64,000 nt of DNA from Thermodesulfobium acidiphilum (GCF_003057965.1 NZ_CP020921.1:186001-250000); one strand, 5' to 3'. Numbered from the stretch's first letter, positions 23,478 through 33,172 are shown. Notes: generated by a model not told the origin, from the letters alone. Translations and numbers: made by a program.

Positions 23478-25004
23478 ATGGCAAAATCTTTCTACATTAC
23501 TACCCCAATATATTATGTAAATGATAGACCACACATAGGTCACGCTTATACGACTGTGGCATGTGATGTACTTGCAAGATTCAGGAGGCTGGAAGGAAGA
23601 GATGTTTTTTTTCTAACTGGGACAGACGAGCACGGTAAGAAAATCCAGAAAGCTGCAGAAGAAAGCTCTTCAGATTCAAAATCATACGTAGATCGATTTG
23701 CCAAAATTTTTCAAGATGCGTGGTTTGCCCTTAATATTTCTAACGATGACTTTATAAGGACAACACAAGAAAGGCATTATAAAGCGGTTGCTAAATTCTG
23801 GCAAATTGTTAACAACAATGGAGATATATATAAAGGAAAGTATTCCGGATGGTATTGTGTGCCATGCGAAACTTTTTTTTCAGATGAACAGCTTGTGAAT
23901 GGGAAATGTCCTGATTGTGGCAGAGAGGTAGAATGGATGGAGGAAGAATCCTATTTTTTTAGGCTTTCAAAATATACAGAGCCACTTTTAGATCTTTACA
24001 ACAACAAAAAAAAATTTGTTATGCCCGATTTTAGAAGGAATGAAGTGATTCAGTTTGTAAAGCAGGGCTTAAAGGATCTTTCTATATCGAGAAGCAAATT
24101 TTCCTGGGGGATAAAGGTTCCTGATGATCCAGGACATGTAATATATGTTTGGTTTGATGCGCTATTAAACTATCTTACTGCTGCTGGATTTGCAGAAGAT
24201 GAAGAGAAATTTAAAAGAATATGGCCTGCTGATGTTCACGTGGTTGGTAAAGAAATTGTTCGTTTCCATGCGGTAATCTGGCCTGCTATGTTGATGAGTG
24301 CGAAACTTCCATTGCCAAAAATGGTTTTTGGCCATGGTTGGTGGACTATGGAGGGGGAAAAGATGTCAAAATCTAAGGGGAATGTGGTTGACATATGGGC
24401 TTTATCGAAAGATGTTGGAGTAGATCCTATGAGATACTTTTTGATGAAAGCAGTGCCGTTTGGACAGGATGGAGATTTTTCTTATAAAAGTCTAAAGGAG
24501 ATATTAAATGCCGATCTTGCTAATGACTTTGGAAATCTTTTAAATAGAACTGCATCAATGCTTGAAAGATATAATAATAGCTCTCTAACTGAAGCAGATA
24601 AGTTTTTTAATAAAGAGAGTTTTGTAAATTTAAGGGCTATTTTTGATGGTATGAAGGAAAGGATTGAAAGGTATTATGACAATCTTTCTTTCAGCTTTGT
24701 ACTTGAGGAGATAATGACATTAATTAAGGGTGCAAATAAATTTTTGGACCAAACTGCCCCCTGGAGATCCTTTAAGGAAAGAGGATTTGATTTAGAGGTT
24801 GCAAGCACTTTTTATCACGTTTTTGAGATAATAAGACTTTCTTCTATTGCTCTATATCCATTTATGCCCACAATATCTAAAGATGTTTTAAGAAGACTTT
24901 CTATATATAAAAAACCTTCCTGGTCTGAATTTAGTTGGGGGTTATTGCCTTTGCCTTGCAAAGTTGAAAAGGGTGAGCCTATTTTCAAGAGGCTAGAAAC
25001 CTGA
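23478..25004 (+). CDS. metG: Methionyl-tRNA synthetase
   Basis: The 508-residue class I synthetase shows YYVNDRPHIGHAYTT (HIGH signature near residue 20), a four-cysteine zinc knuckle (CVPC near 130 and CPDC near 145), and the KMSKS loop in GEKMSKSKGNV near 297. It charges initiator and elongator tRNA-Met. It ends after the anticodon-binding helical domain and lacks the C-terminal EMAP/Trbp111 dimerisation domain found in many longer MetG proteins, a normal variant. AAGGAGG is 6 nt from the ATG. Its stop overlaps tatD by one base (TGATG), so the two are coupled, a common gene order. Confidence 0.96.
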   Translation: MAKSFYITTPIYYVNDRPHIGHAYTTVACDVLARFRRLEGRDVFFLTGTDEHGKKIQKAAEESSSDSKSYVDRFAKIFQDAWFALNISNDDFIRTTQERHYKAVAKFWQIVNNNGDIYKGKYSGWYCVPCETFFSDEQLVNGKCPDCGREVEWMEEESYFFRLSKYTEPLLDLYNNKKKFVMPDFRRNEVIQFVKQGLKDLSISRSKFSWGIKVPDDPGHVIYVWFDALLNYLTAAGFAEDEEKFKRIWPADVHVVGKEIVRFHAVIWPAMLMSAKLPLPKMVFGHGWWTMEGEKMSKSKGNVVDIWALSKDVGVDPMRYFLMKAVPFGQDGDFSYKSLKEILNADLANDFGNLLNRTASMLERYNNSSLTEADKFFNKESFVNLRAIFDGMKERIERYYDNLSFSFVLEEIMTLIKGANKFLDQTAPWRSFKERGFDLEVASTFYHVFEIIRLSSIALYPFMPTISKDVLRRLSIYKKPSWSEFSWGLLPLPCKVEKGEPIFKRLET

Positions 25005-25807
25005 TGTATTTTGATAGTCATCTACATCTTGAGAGCGAATCGTTTGATTCTGACAGAGAGGATGTTATAAAGAGAGCTTTTGACGAACAAATAGGTTTGA
25101 TGATTAATGTGGGATCGGATCTTGAAACCTCGCTTAAATCTGTAGAACTATCCAATAAATACAAGGGCAAAATTTTTGCTGTTGTTGGTTTTCATCCCCA
25201 TGAAGCAAAATTTTTTAACGAAAATTTTTATAATGCAATAAAGGATTTAACTTACTTTGAAAACGTTTTAGCTATCGGTGAAATCGGACTTGATTATCAC
25301 TATAATTATTCTCCGAGAGAATCTCAAATAAACTGTTTTAGAAAGCAGCTTGCGCTGGCAAGGGAAGTAGGGCTTCCAGTAGTTATTCATATGAGAGAGG
25401 CAACAAAGGATACTATTGACATATTAGAAGAGTTTAATGCTGACTCAATTGGTGGAGTGTTTCACTGTTTCTCTGGTTCTGTTGATACTATGAAAAAAGT
25501 AGTGTCTATGAATTTTTTTATATCTTTTGCAGGTCCAATAACTTTTTCAAATTCTCATAAGTTGAGAAACGTAGTCTTTGAGACTCCAATTGAAAGAATT
25601 TTGTCCGAAACCGATTCGCCATTTCTTGCTCCAGTACCTTTTAGAGGGAAAAGAAACGAACCTGTAAATGTAAAGGAGGTTGTAAGGGCCTTATCAGAGA
25701 TAAAAAATATAGAAATTAACGATCTGAAGGCTATTTTATTTGAAAATTTATTGAACGCTTTTCCTAAATTAAGGCATTTTAAGGATAAAGGCCTTATTAA
25801 CTATTAA
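25004..25807 (+). CDS. tatD: TatD-family metal-dependent DNase
   Basis: The 267-residue protein follows the TatD pattern: an N-terminal DSHLHLES metal site, GFHPHEAK, IGEIGLDYHYN, VIHMREA, FHCFSG and the C-terminal ETDSPFLAP. These residues build the two-metal site of the TIM-barrel hydrolase; characterised relatives act as 3'-5' DNA/RNA exonucleases or D-aminoacyl-tRNA hydrolases. It starts within the last base of metG. Despite the name it has no link with Tat export. It is in one transcript with metG. Confidence 0.94.
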   Translation: MYFDSHLHLESESFDSDREDVIKRAFDEQIGLMINVGSDLETSLKSVELSNKYKGKIFAVVGFHPHEAKFFNENFYNAIKDLTYFENVLAIGEIGLDYHYNYSPRESQINCFRKQLALAREVGLPVVIHMREATKDTIDILEEFNADSIGGVFHCFSGSVDTMKKVVSMNFFISFAGPITFSNSHKLRNVVFETPIERILSETDSPFLAPVPFRGKRNEPVNVKEVVRALSEIKNIEINDLKAILFENLLNAFPKLRHFKDKGLINY

Positions 25808-25869
25808 GTAAAAAGAATTTTTTTGTAACTTATATGATGTTTTTCAACTTTCTAAGGAGGTGTTTTAAG

Positions 25870-26664
25870 TTGAGACCAGCTTATGTTTCTGGATACTTTT
25901 ATCCGCTTAGAGAAAGCGATTTGTTGAAGTTTATGTCCGAAGTCATATTAGACGTTCCTAAAAGAAAAGTAAAAGGAGCAGTGGTACCTCACGCGGGATA
26001 TAATTTTTCTGGTTCTATTGCAGGGAAAGTTTACTCTTCAATTGAGTGCCCAGATACTTTTTTACTTGTTGGCCCAAAACATTCAATGGAATCTGATGGA
26101 ATATTTTTATCACAAACTTCATGGGCCACTCCACTTGGCGAGGTTATGCCTGATAGGGATTTGGGGGAATCTTTACTCCATCATTGTGAATTTATCCATC
26201 TAAATGAGAGAGTTCATGCGAATGAGCACTCTCTTGAGGTTCAGGTTCCGTTTATAAAATACGTCTGTCCTAAAGCAAAGATTTTACCTATTGCTGTTTC
26301 TACGACTTCAGAGGGGATTCTTTCTTCAACAGGAAAATGTATAGCAAGTGTACTTAAAGAATCCAATAAATCTGTTGTCGTGGTTATGAGTAGCGATTTG
26401 AATCATCATGAGCCGCAAGAGATAACAATGGAAAAGGATGAGAAAGTAATTAAAAATTTGATGTCATTAGATTCAAGGGGCTTGCTTAGGACTGTTTATG
26501 AAGAAGACGTTTCTATGTGTGGAGCATGGTCCTGCTTTCTTGGTTTGACAATATTAAAAGAATTGGGAGCTACTAAGGCCGAACTTTTAGAACACAGGAC
26601 TTCTGGTGATGTGAATATGGATTATACTCAGGTAGTGGGTTATACAGGCATCTTGTTTGAATAA
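25870..26664 (+). CDS. MEMO1-family protein (AmmeMemoRadiSam system protein B type)
   Basis: The TTG at 25870 is preferred because AAGGAGG (25854-25860) precedes it; this gives 264 residues starting with RPAYVSGYFYPL, the usual MEMO opening. Conserved metal-type residues are visible in VVPHAGYNFSG, LVGPKHS, NEHSLEVQVPF, SSDLNHHEP and the MCGAW cysteine. MEMO proteins share the fold of extradiol dioxygenases. In bacteria they occur with AMMECR1 and a radical SAM protein in the poorly understood AmmeMemoRadiSam system, but neither partner is next to it here. Function unknown. Confidence 0.88.
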   Translation: MRPAYVSGYFYPLRESDLLKFMSEVILDVPKRKVKGAVVPHAGYNFSGSIAGKVYSSIECPDTFLLVGPKHSMESDGIFLSQTSWATPLGEVMPDRDLGESLLHHCEFIHLNERVHANEHSLEVQVPFIKYVCPKAKILPIAVSTTSEGILSSTGKCIASVLKESNKSVVVVMSSDLNHHEPQEITMEKDEKVIKNLMSLDSRGLLRTVYEEDVSMCGAWSCFLGLTILKELGATKAELLEHRTSGDVNMDYTQVVGYTGILFE

Positions 26665-26671
26665 TTGAAAC

Positions 26672-27013
26672 ATGAGAGGTTTAAAAAAGATTTCAAGAGA
26701 TAAACCTTGTATAGCAATAATAACTGCTCCAGAGAAAGATGCTGTAGTTCTTGCGAGAAAATTAATTGAGTCAAAGGTTGCTGCTTGTGTAAATATTTGT
26801 AAATATGTAGAATCAATTTATGTTTGGCAAGGTACAATAGTAGAAGATACAGAAGATATATTGATTGTAAAAACATTTTTATCTTTGAAAGAGAAATTTA
26901 AGACTTTAGTTTTAGAAAATCATCCATATGATACGCCTGAAATAATTTTTCTAAAGTTAGAAGACGTCGAGGTACGATATCTATCCTGGATGAGAGAGGT
27001 CCTAATGGGCTGA
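26672..27013 (+). CDS. cutA: CutA1-family divalent-ion tolerance protein
   Basis: The 113-residue protein matches CutA1: IITAPEKDAVVLARKLIESKVAACVNI at the start, SIYVWQGTIVEDTEDILIVKT in the middle and HPYDTPEII near the end. CutA forms very stable trimers related to PII signal proteins; its link with copper tolerance in E. coli is indirect. It is 7 nt after the MEMO-like gene, and its stop overlaps the start of the MlaE-like permease gene by one base, so it is in one transcript with the lipid transporter. Confidence 0.93.
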   Translation: MRGLKKISRDKPCIAIITAPEKDAVVLARKLIESKVAACVNICKYVESIYVWQGTIVEDTEDILIVKTFLSLKEKFKTLVLENHPYDTPEIIFLKLEDVEVRYLSWMREVLMG

Positions 27014-27765
27014 TGAATTATTTTATCGAATTTTTTTCTGATGTAGGGCAACTATCTTATCTATTCTTCAGATCCATTGTTGCTTTATTAACTGTAAGGT
27101 TTAGATTTTTTTTGTTTTTGGATCAGTGTTTTATGATTGGAGTAGAATCTGTACCTATTGTGTTTATTACTTCCCTTTTTGTGGGCATGGTGTTTTCCAT
27201 CCAAACTGCTAGAGAATTTGTCTTTTATGGGGCTGGTTCTGTTGTTGGCGGAGTAGTAGGTATCGCAATAATTAGAGAATTAGGTCCGATGATAACAGGG
27301 GTTGTTGTTGCGGGAAGAGTTGGCTCTGCTATGGCTGCTGAAATAGGTACAATGAAAGTTACTGAGCAGATTGATGCCCTTTTATCCATGTCGGTTGATC
27401 CAATTTTTTATCTTGTTGCTCCAAGAGTTTTTGCCTGTATGTTAATGTTGCCCCTCTTAACTGTTATTGCAAACTTAGCAGGAGTTATAGGTGGATATTT
27501 TGTTGCTGTTTATTACGGTGGAGTTATACCTTCATCCTTTGTGGAATCTATAAAGTTTCTTGTTAAAGTTTGGGACATTGAAGCAAGCCTTATAAAGGCT
27601 ATGATATTTGGTTGTATTATATCACTTATTGGGACGTTTATAGGTTTAAGAACAAAGGCTGGAGCTAGAGGTGTCGGAAATTCTACAATGCTTTCTGTCG
27701 TTATTTCTTTAATTTTAATCTTTGTTTTTAATTATTTCCTTTCAATGGTAATGTTCTCACGATGA
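27013..27765 (+). CDS. mlaE: MlaE/YrbE-type ABC transporter permease
   Basis: The 250-residue protein has about five or six membrane helices and the MlaE signature LGPMITGVVVAGRVGSAMAAEIGTMKVTEQIDAL, followed by the conserved PRVFACMLMLPLLT stretch. It is the inner-membrane permease of the MCE lipid transport system that moves phospholipid between the inner and outer membranes. The gene overlaps cutA (TGATG) and mlaF (ATGA), so mlaE-mlaF-mlaD form one tight operon. Its presence supports a diderm envelope. Confidence 0.95.
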   Translation: MNYFIEFFSDVGQLSYLFFRSIVALLTVRFRFFLFLDQCFMIGVESVPIVFITSLFVGMVFSIQTAREFVFYGAGSVVGGVVGIAIIRELGPMITGVVVAGRVGSAMAAEIGTMKVTEQIDALLSMSVDPIFYLVAPRVFACMLMLPLLTVIANLAGVIGGYFVAVYYGGVIPSSFVESIKFLVKVWDIEASLIKAMIFGCIISLIGTFIGLRTKAGARGVGNSTMLSVVISLILIFVFNYFLSMVMFSR

Positions 27766-28514
27766 TAAAATTTTCTAACGTCTTTAAGAGTTTTGGGGGG
27801 AGAACTGTTCTTGAAGATATAAGCTTTTTTATACCAGACAACAAAATAACAGTTATCATGGGACCATCGGGTTGTGGAAAGAGTACTGTTTTAAGACTTA
27901 TGATAGGACTTATGAAACCGGATTCTGGAATAATTGAGATTATGGGCAACAACATTACAAAAATTTCTGATAAAGAGCTATTTGAAATTAGAAAAAATAT
28001 GGGTATGGTATTTCAAGCTGGAGCCTTATTTGATTCTTTAAACGTAATCGATAATGTATCATTTTTTTTAAAAGAACATAAACTAAAATCTAAAGAAGAG
28101 ATTGATTCTTTATCCCTTGAGGCCTTAAAGTTTGTAGGTTTAGAAGATAGCGCTTATCTGTATCCATCAGAACTTTCAGGTGGCATGCAAAGAAGAGTAG
28201 CAATTGCAAGGACAATTGTATATCGACCAAAAATAGTTTTATTTGATGAGCCAACAACAGGGCTTGATCCTCATACGAGCAGAATTATTGAAGATTTAAT
28301 TAGAAATCTTAAAGAGCAAACAGGAGCTCTTATATTAATTGTTAGCCATGTGTTTCAAACTGCATTTAGATTGGCTGAAAGGATAATTTATTTAGATAAC
28401 AAGAAAATATTATTTGATGGTGAACCTAGGGATTTTGTAAAATTTGATAACGCTTTTGTCCAAACCTTTTTGGGTCCAGAGGGTAAAAAGATATTTTTCA
28501 ATTATAATACTTAA
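27762..28514 (+). CDS. mlaF: MlaF-type ABC transporter ATP-binding protein
   Basis: The 250-residue ATPase has Walker A GPSGCGKST (near 34), Q-loop MGMVFQAGALFDSL, signature LSGGMQRRVAIAR (near 139), Walker B IVLFDEPTTGLDP and the switch His (IVSHV). The FQAGALFDSL stretch is typical of the MlaF/Ttg2A group. It energises the MlaE permease. The start overlaps mlaE as ATGA, and the MCE protein gene begins 34 nt after its stop. Confidence 0.95.
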   Translation: MIKFSNVFKSFGGRTVLEDISFFIPDNKITVIMGPSGCGKSTVLRLMIGLMKPDSGIIEIMGNNITKISDKELFEIRKNMGMVFQAGALFDSLNVIDNVSFFLKEHKLKSKEEIDSLSLEALKFVGLEDSAYLYPSELSGGMQRRVAIARTIVYRPKIVLFDEPTTGLDPHTSRIIEDLIRNLKEQTGALILIVSHVFQTAFRLAERIIYLDNKKILFDGEPRDFVKFDNAFVQTFLGPEGKKIFFNYNT

Positions 28515-28548
28515 TTAAGGTAATAATGAGTTTTGAAGGGAGAGAGTT

Positions 28549-29817
28549 TTGGAAAAAGGTAAAGCTGTAAAGGTAGGTATATTTGTACTTGCTACATTAA
28601 TTTTGCTTGCGGGCTCTATTTTGTGGTTCCAAAGCGATTTCCTAAAGCCGATGTATAGAATAGTTGCATATTTTCCTGATGTAAGCGGTCTTTCGGTTGA
28701 TGCGCCCGTTTATTATATGGGCGTTAAAGTTGGCAGAATTAAAAGGATTACTCCTACTCTTTATAAAGGCGTCGAAACTGTAATATTGATAAAAAAAGAT
28801 ATTCTAATACCTAAAGGTTCTTATTTTTCAATAGGAACTTACGGTTTGGTAGGGGACAAGTTTATAAGTATAACCCCACCAAAGTCTATAACCAAAGAAT
28901 ATTTAACTGATGGGGCTACAGTAATTGGCACTTCTCCTCCTACCTATGAAGATATTCTGAACGAAACAAGTGTTTTGCTGGTAAGGGTTAGCAATCTTAC
29001 AAAAGATCTTCACGATACTCTTTTGAACCCAGAGTCCAAAGAATCAATAAAGAAAACGCTTTTCCTTGCATCTTCTATAGCAACAAATATAGACAGGTTT
29101 ACAAGGGTTTTAAGCGATTTAGCTTATAAAAACGAATCCGACGTAAATCAAACTATTAGCAATCTAAGAGGTTTTTCTGAGTATCTTCTGGCAATATCAA
29201 AAAATATTGATAAGGGAGTATCGGATCCTGAGCTATTTCCCTCTATAAAAAGCGCGTTGTTGAATATTAATGAGGCATCTAAAAACGTTGCAAACCTGGC
29301 TTCCAATCTAAATGATATTGTAAAGGATAAAAAAACCAAAGAAGAGATAAAACAAACTATTACAAATGCTAGCGAAATTACTGAAAGATCAAAGAAAGTG
29401 TTGGATTATCTTGCTAATACAAAGATTACTCCACAAGTAAGAGTTTTTAGTGGTCCTAAAGACAGAAGAGAGGGAGCTTTCTTTCTAGACATACATCCGC
29501 CTGGAGACAGATTCTATAGATTTGGAGTAAGGGATTCTGGCGGCAAAACTAAAGTTGATGCTCAAGCAGGGCAGAAGATAAATGATAATTTAGACGTTCG
29601 TATTGGATACATGAACTCCCACCTTGGAGCAGGTTTAGATGTACACTACGGTCGATTTGGTGTTGAAAGTGAAATATACGATCCAAAGCGTACTACTCTT
29701 GATAGCATTTTATCGTATTCAATTACTAAAGACGTTGATCTTTTAATGTATCTCAAAGACCTTACCAGAAGTGATAGAGAAGTGCTGGGCGGAGTAAGAT
29801 ATAAATTTGATAATTAA
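28549..29817 (+). CDS. mlaD: Long MCE-domain protein (MlaD-like) with a beta-strand-rich C-terminus
   Basis: The 422-residue protein starts with an inner-membrane helix (about 7-25), then one MCE domain (about 35-120; FPDVSGLSVDAPVYYMGVKVGRI, GTYGLVGDKFISI). A long helical stretch follows (about 125-300, repeated NLTKDL/NINEASKNVANLASNL patterns). The last 115 residues alternate hydrophobic and polar positions with Gly and aromatic ends (RFYRFGVRDSG, NLDVRIGYMNSHLGAGLDVHY) and finish with GGVRYKFDN, resembling outer-membrane beta-barrel strands. E. coli MlaD is only about 183 residues. The architecture suggests one protein bridging both membranes. TTG start behind GGGAGAG. Confidence 0.88.
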   Translation: MEKGKAVKVGIFVLATLILLAGSILWFQSDFLKPMYRIVAYFPDVSGLSVDAPVYYMGVKVGRIKRITPTLYKGVETVILIKKDILIPKGSYFSIGTYGLVGDKFISITPPKSITKEYLTDGATVIGTSPPTYEDILNETSVLLVRVSNLTKDLHDTLLNPESKESIKKTLFLASSIATNIDRFTRVLSDLAYKNESDVNQTISNLRGFSEYLLAISKNIDKGVSDPELFPSIKSALLNINEASKNVANLASNLNDIVKDKKTKEEIKQTITNASEITERSKKVLDYLANTKITPQVRVFSGPKDRREGAFFLDIHPPGDRFYRFGVRDSGGKTKVDAQAGQKINDNLDVRIGYMNSHLGAGLDVHYGRFGVESEIYDPKRTTLDSILSYSITKDVDLLMYLKDLTRSDREVLGGVRYKFDN

Positions 29818-29864
29818 TTATAATTATTAAATTCTATAAATATTTAAAATGATGGAGGCATAAT

Positions 29865-31016
29865 TTGGCTTTTTTACTGGTTGTTTTAGATGGTAGTGCT
29901 GAAGAGCCGCTAAGGATCTTGGATAATAGAACTCCCCTTGAAGTTGCAAAGATGTCCAATTTGGATTGTATTGCTAAAATGAGTAGAACTTTTAGATCCA
30001 ACTTTGTTCCCAAAAGCCTTCCTTGTGGATCCGAAGTAGCTAATATGGCCATATTAGGATACGATCCGATTAAATATTATACTGGAAGAGGTGCTCTTGA
30101 GGCTGCAAGCCTTGGATTGAAAATTAAAGAAGGTATGGCAGCGTTTAGGTTAAACTTAGTGTATGCTTCTGACAAAGTAATGTTAGATCATTCTGCTGGA
30201 CATATAAAGACAGAAGTTGCGAGAAGGTTAATTGTTGAAACAAGAGAACATATTTTAGGTAACATTAATGCTGAAATTTATCCAGGAGTGAGCTACAGGC
30301 ACATTCTTGTGGGTGATGAGATTTGGCTGAATGCAAAGCTTACTCCTCCACACGATATTCTAGGCTTAGAATATATAGATTATTTACCAGATTGTGAAGA
30401 GCTAAAAGCCTTAATAAATAACTCTATAAAAGTTTTTAGGGACTATGTTTCTGGTAATTTAGATTTAAAAGTAAGCATGGTGTGGCCATGGGGTGGTGGA
30501 AGAGTTGTAAATTTGCCGAAGTTAAAAGATAAATTTGGGTTTAGAGGTGCCGTTATAAGTGCTGTGGATCTTATAAATGGTTTGGGGATCTTGTGTGGTT
30601 TAGAACCAGTTAAAGTAGATAATATAACTGGTTTTATTGATTCTAATTTTATAGGTAAAGCTTACGGTGCAGTTGAGGCTTCAAGATATTATGACTTTGT
30701 TATGGTCCACATTGAAGCTCCTGACGAATGCGCTCACAGAGGAGACCCCTTTCTAAAGATATCTGCTCTTGAAAAGATAGATAGCGAGTTTTTTTCAGTT
30801 ATTTTAAATAATTTATCATTATTCGAAAAGATTCTCGTAGTTTCTGATCATCTAACCTCTTGTGACATAAAAACTCACAAACATGGCGATGTGCCAGTAC
30901 TCTTTTATGATAGATCTTATAAGGGTAAACTAGAAAACACAAGATTTACAGAATCCTTTTCATCAGGTTCAAAATTTATTGTTGGTCACAAATTATTAGA
31001 AGAGTTAATCTCTTAA
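29865..31016 (+). CDS. Archaeal-type cofactor-independent phosphoglycerate mutase family (ApgM-like)
   Basis: The 383-residue protein belongs to the alkaline-phosphatase superfamily: LLVVLDGSAEEP metal site at the start, GSEVANMAILGYDP with the likely nucleophile Ser, YYTGRGALEAASLG, and late metal-binding VHIEAPDECAHRGD and VSDHLT, HKHGDVPV. These enzymes interconvert 2- and 3-phosphoglycerate. Some bacterial members were once proposed to be homoserine kinases because of their neighbours; here a true GHMP-type homoserine kinase gene follows 14 nt later, so the gene is either glycolytic or of unassigned substrate. TTG start behind GGAGG. Confidence 0.85.
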   Translation: MAFLLVVLDGSAEEPLRILDNRTPLEVAKMSNLDCIAKMSRTFRSNFVPKSLPCGSEVANMAILGYDPIKYYTGRGALEAASLGLKIKEGMAAFRLNLVYASDKVMLDHSAGHIKTEVARRLIVETREHILGNINAEIYPGVSYRHILVGDEIWLNAKLTPPHDILGLEYIDYLPDCEELKALINNSIKVFRDYVSGNLDLKVSMVWPWGGGRVVNLPKLKDKFGFRGAVISAVDLINGLGILCGLEPVKVDNITGFIDSNFIGKAYGAVEASRYYDFVMVHIEAPDECAHRGDPFLKISALEKIDSEFFSVILNNLSLFEKILVVSDHLTSCDIKTHKHGDVPVLFYDRSYKGKLENTRFTESFSSGSKFIVGHKLLEELIS

Positions 31017-31030
31017 CTATAGGTGCTATA

Positions 31031-31888
31031 ATGGACAGATTCTATGAAAAAATACCTTGTAGCACTTCAAATTTGGGTGCAGGTTACGATGTGTTTGGAC
31101 TTTCTTTAGAACTGTTTTTAGAGATTGAGGCAAGGTTTGGGCTCAGGAAAGTCATCAATCTTCCAAGACATCTTGAGAACTCACTATTAAATATCGAATC
31201 TAAAGTTCACAAAATACTTTCAATAGAAAAACCTAAAAGTTTAACCTGGAATGTAAATAGCAAAATTCCAATAGGAAAAGGTTTGGGTTCCAGCGCTTCC
31301 TTGATAGTAGGTATATTAAAAATTGTTTCATTTGCCCATTCTATTAGATTGAGCGATCAAGAACTTATTGCTCTGGCATCCTCAATAGAAGGTCATCCTG
31401 ATAACGTTTCTCCCACAATATTGGGTGGGTTAACTATATCTTTTACCGATCCTGATGGTAACTTTAAGGCCATCAAGGCTTCTATAAGGGAGTTCCCTAA
31501 AAGTGTTGTTTTTGTTCCAGACTTTTCGCTTCAAACCAGAAAAGCAAGACAGGTTGTCCCTTGTGAGGTTAAGGTTTCTGACGCTATAAAAAATATTTCT
31601 CAAACCAATATTATTTTGGAGTCCCTATATAGCAAAAGATATAATATTATGAAATACGCTATACACGATAGGTTGCATGAAAACTATCGCGCTAGTTTGA
31701 TCCCTGGTTATATAGAGGTAAAGAACAAAATTATGAACGATGGAGCTTATTTTGCCTCCTTATCTGGAGCAGGGCCTTCTATATTTGCTTTTGTTCCGGA
31801 AGACTTTGATCCCGAAGGTGCTGTGCATAAATGGCTAGAATTTGGAGTAAAAGCAAAGTATTATTTTTTGAACGTATATCTGAAGTAA
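31031..31888 (+). CDS. thrB: Homoserine kinase, GHMP family
   Basis: The 285-residue protein has the GHMP-kinase layout: PCSTSNLGAGYDVFGLSLEL at the N-terminus, the ATP-binding loop PIGKGLGSSAS near residue 78, EGHPDNVSPTILGG, and the C-terminal LSGAGPSIFAF motif. It phosphorylates homoserine in threonine synthesis. It is short for the family (about 300) but all motifs are present. It lies between the ApgM-like gene and lysC, in an aspartate-family amino acid cluster. Threonine synthase and homoserine dehydrogenase genes are not in the window. Confidence 0.9.
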   Translation: MDRFYEKIPCSTSNLGAGYDVFGLSLELFLEIEARFGLRKVINLPRHLENSLLNIESKVHKILSIEKPKSLTWNVNSKIPIGKGLGSSASLIVGILKIVSFAHSIRLSDQELIALASSIEGHPDNVSPTILGGLTISFTDPDGNFKAIKASIREFPKSVVFVPDFSLQTRKARQVVPCEVKVSDAIKNISQTNIILESLYSKRYNIMKYAIHDRLHENYRASLIPGYIEVKNKIMNDGAYFASLSGAGPSIFAFVPEDFDPEGAVHKWLEFGVKAKYYFLNVYLK

Positions 31889-31939
31889 AATATCATAGTG
31901 TTATAATGTATTATTTTATTTTTGGAGGTGGATGTCCTA

Positions 31940-33172
31940 TTGCTAGTTGTTAAAAAATTCGGAGGCACTTCTGTTGGAAGTCCTGAAAGAGTTAAACACG
32001 TTGCAAATCTTATCAAAAGATCTGTTCAAAACGGTGATAAAGTGGTTGTAGTTGTTTCTGCAATGGGGGATTCCACCGATCATCTTGTTTCTCTAGCAGG
32101 TCAGATTACGAATAATCCCTCTCCTAGAGAAATGGATGTTTTGCTTTCCACTGGAGAACAGGTTTCTATAGCTTTAATGGTTATGGCACTTAATGAAATA
32201 GGTATAGAAGCTATCTCTTTTACAGGTTGGCAAGCAAATATAAGGACGAGTTGTGTACATGAAAAAGCAAGAGTATTATCAATAGATCCAAGATTATTGT
32301 TAGATGCTTTAAATGCAGATAAAATACCGGTAGTAGCAGGTTTTCAGGGTATTGCTGATGATAATTCTATAACTACACTTGGAAGAGGAGGATCCGATAC
32401 TACAGCTGTTGCTATTGCTGCTGCTATAAAAGCTGATTTATGTGAGATATATACTGATGTAAAGGGAGTTTTTACAACAGACCCAAGGGTAGTAAAGGAA
32501 GCCAGACAAATAATGACAGTTACATACGATGAAATGATGGAGTTAGCTCTTTTGGGTGCAAAGGTTTTGCACCCCAGATCGGTAGAACTTGCTAAGCACT
32601 ATGGAGTGGTGTTGAAAGTGCTTTCAAGTTTTGATGATTGTCAAGGTACAGAAGTTAGGGAGGTGACAGATATGGAAAATAGAAATGTTGTAACAGGAAT
32701 TGCTTTTGATGAGGACGTTGCAAAAGTTGGCATAATAAAGGTTCCTGATAGACCAGGAATAGCGTATAAAATTTTTGGAAGTCTTGCAGAAGAAAATATT
32801 AACGTTGACGTTATAGTACAATCTATTTCTCCTGATACGAATTTTACTGAAATGGCATTCACTTTATCTTTAAAAGATCTTCTTAAAGCTCTTAAGATTC
32901 TAAAAGTGGTTTCTAAAGAGATAGGAGCTCAAGGGGTCGTATATGACGATAATGTAGCAAAGGTATCAATTGTAGGAGCTGGTATGGGAGATAGGCCAGG
33001 AGTTGCTGCTACTATGTTTAAGGCTCTGGCCGATGTAAATATTAATCTTCAAATGGTTTCAACGTCAGAGATCAAGATATCCTGTATAATTGCAAGAGAA
33101 GATGTTAAAAAGGCAGTTAAAGCTATTCACGATGCCTTCAATCTTGATAAGGAGGGTTTTTCTTGTGATTAG
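31940..33172 (+). CDS. lysC: Aspartate kinase
   Basis: Starting at the TTG at 31940 (GGAGG at 31924-31928) the protein has 410 residues and begins VVKKFGGTSVGSPERV, the aspartokinase signature. GRGGSDTTAVA and YTDVKGVFTTDPR mark the kinase domain; two ACT domains follow (about 265-335 and 345-405), the usual allosteric sites for lysine and/or threonine. It makes aspartyl phosphate, the entry to lysine, threonine and methionine. A TATAAT at 31902-31907 could be a local -10. The stop overlaps the next gene by 8 nt, linking it to homocysteine synthesis. Confidence 0.94.
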   Translation: MLVVKKFGGTSVGSPERVKHVANLIKRSVQNGDKVVVVVSAMGDSTDHLVSLAGQITNNPSPREMDVLLSTGEQVSIALMVMALNEIGIEAISFTGWQANIRTSCVHEKARVLSIDPRLLLDALNADKIPVVAGFQGIADDNSITTLGRGGSDTTAVAIAAAIKADLCEIYTDVKGVFTTDPRVVKEARQIMTVTYDEMMELALLGAKVLHPRSVELAKHYGVVLKVLSSFDDCQGTEVREVTDMENRNVVTGIAFDEDVAKVGIIKVPDRPGIAYKIFGSLAEENINVDVIVQSISPDTNFTEMAFTLSLKDLLKALKILKVVSKEIGAQGVVYDDNVAKVSIVGAGMGDRPGVAATMFKALADVNINLQMVSTSEIKISCIIAREDVKKAVKAIHDAFNLDKEGFSCD

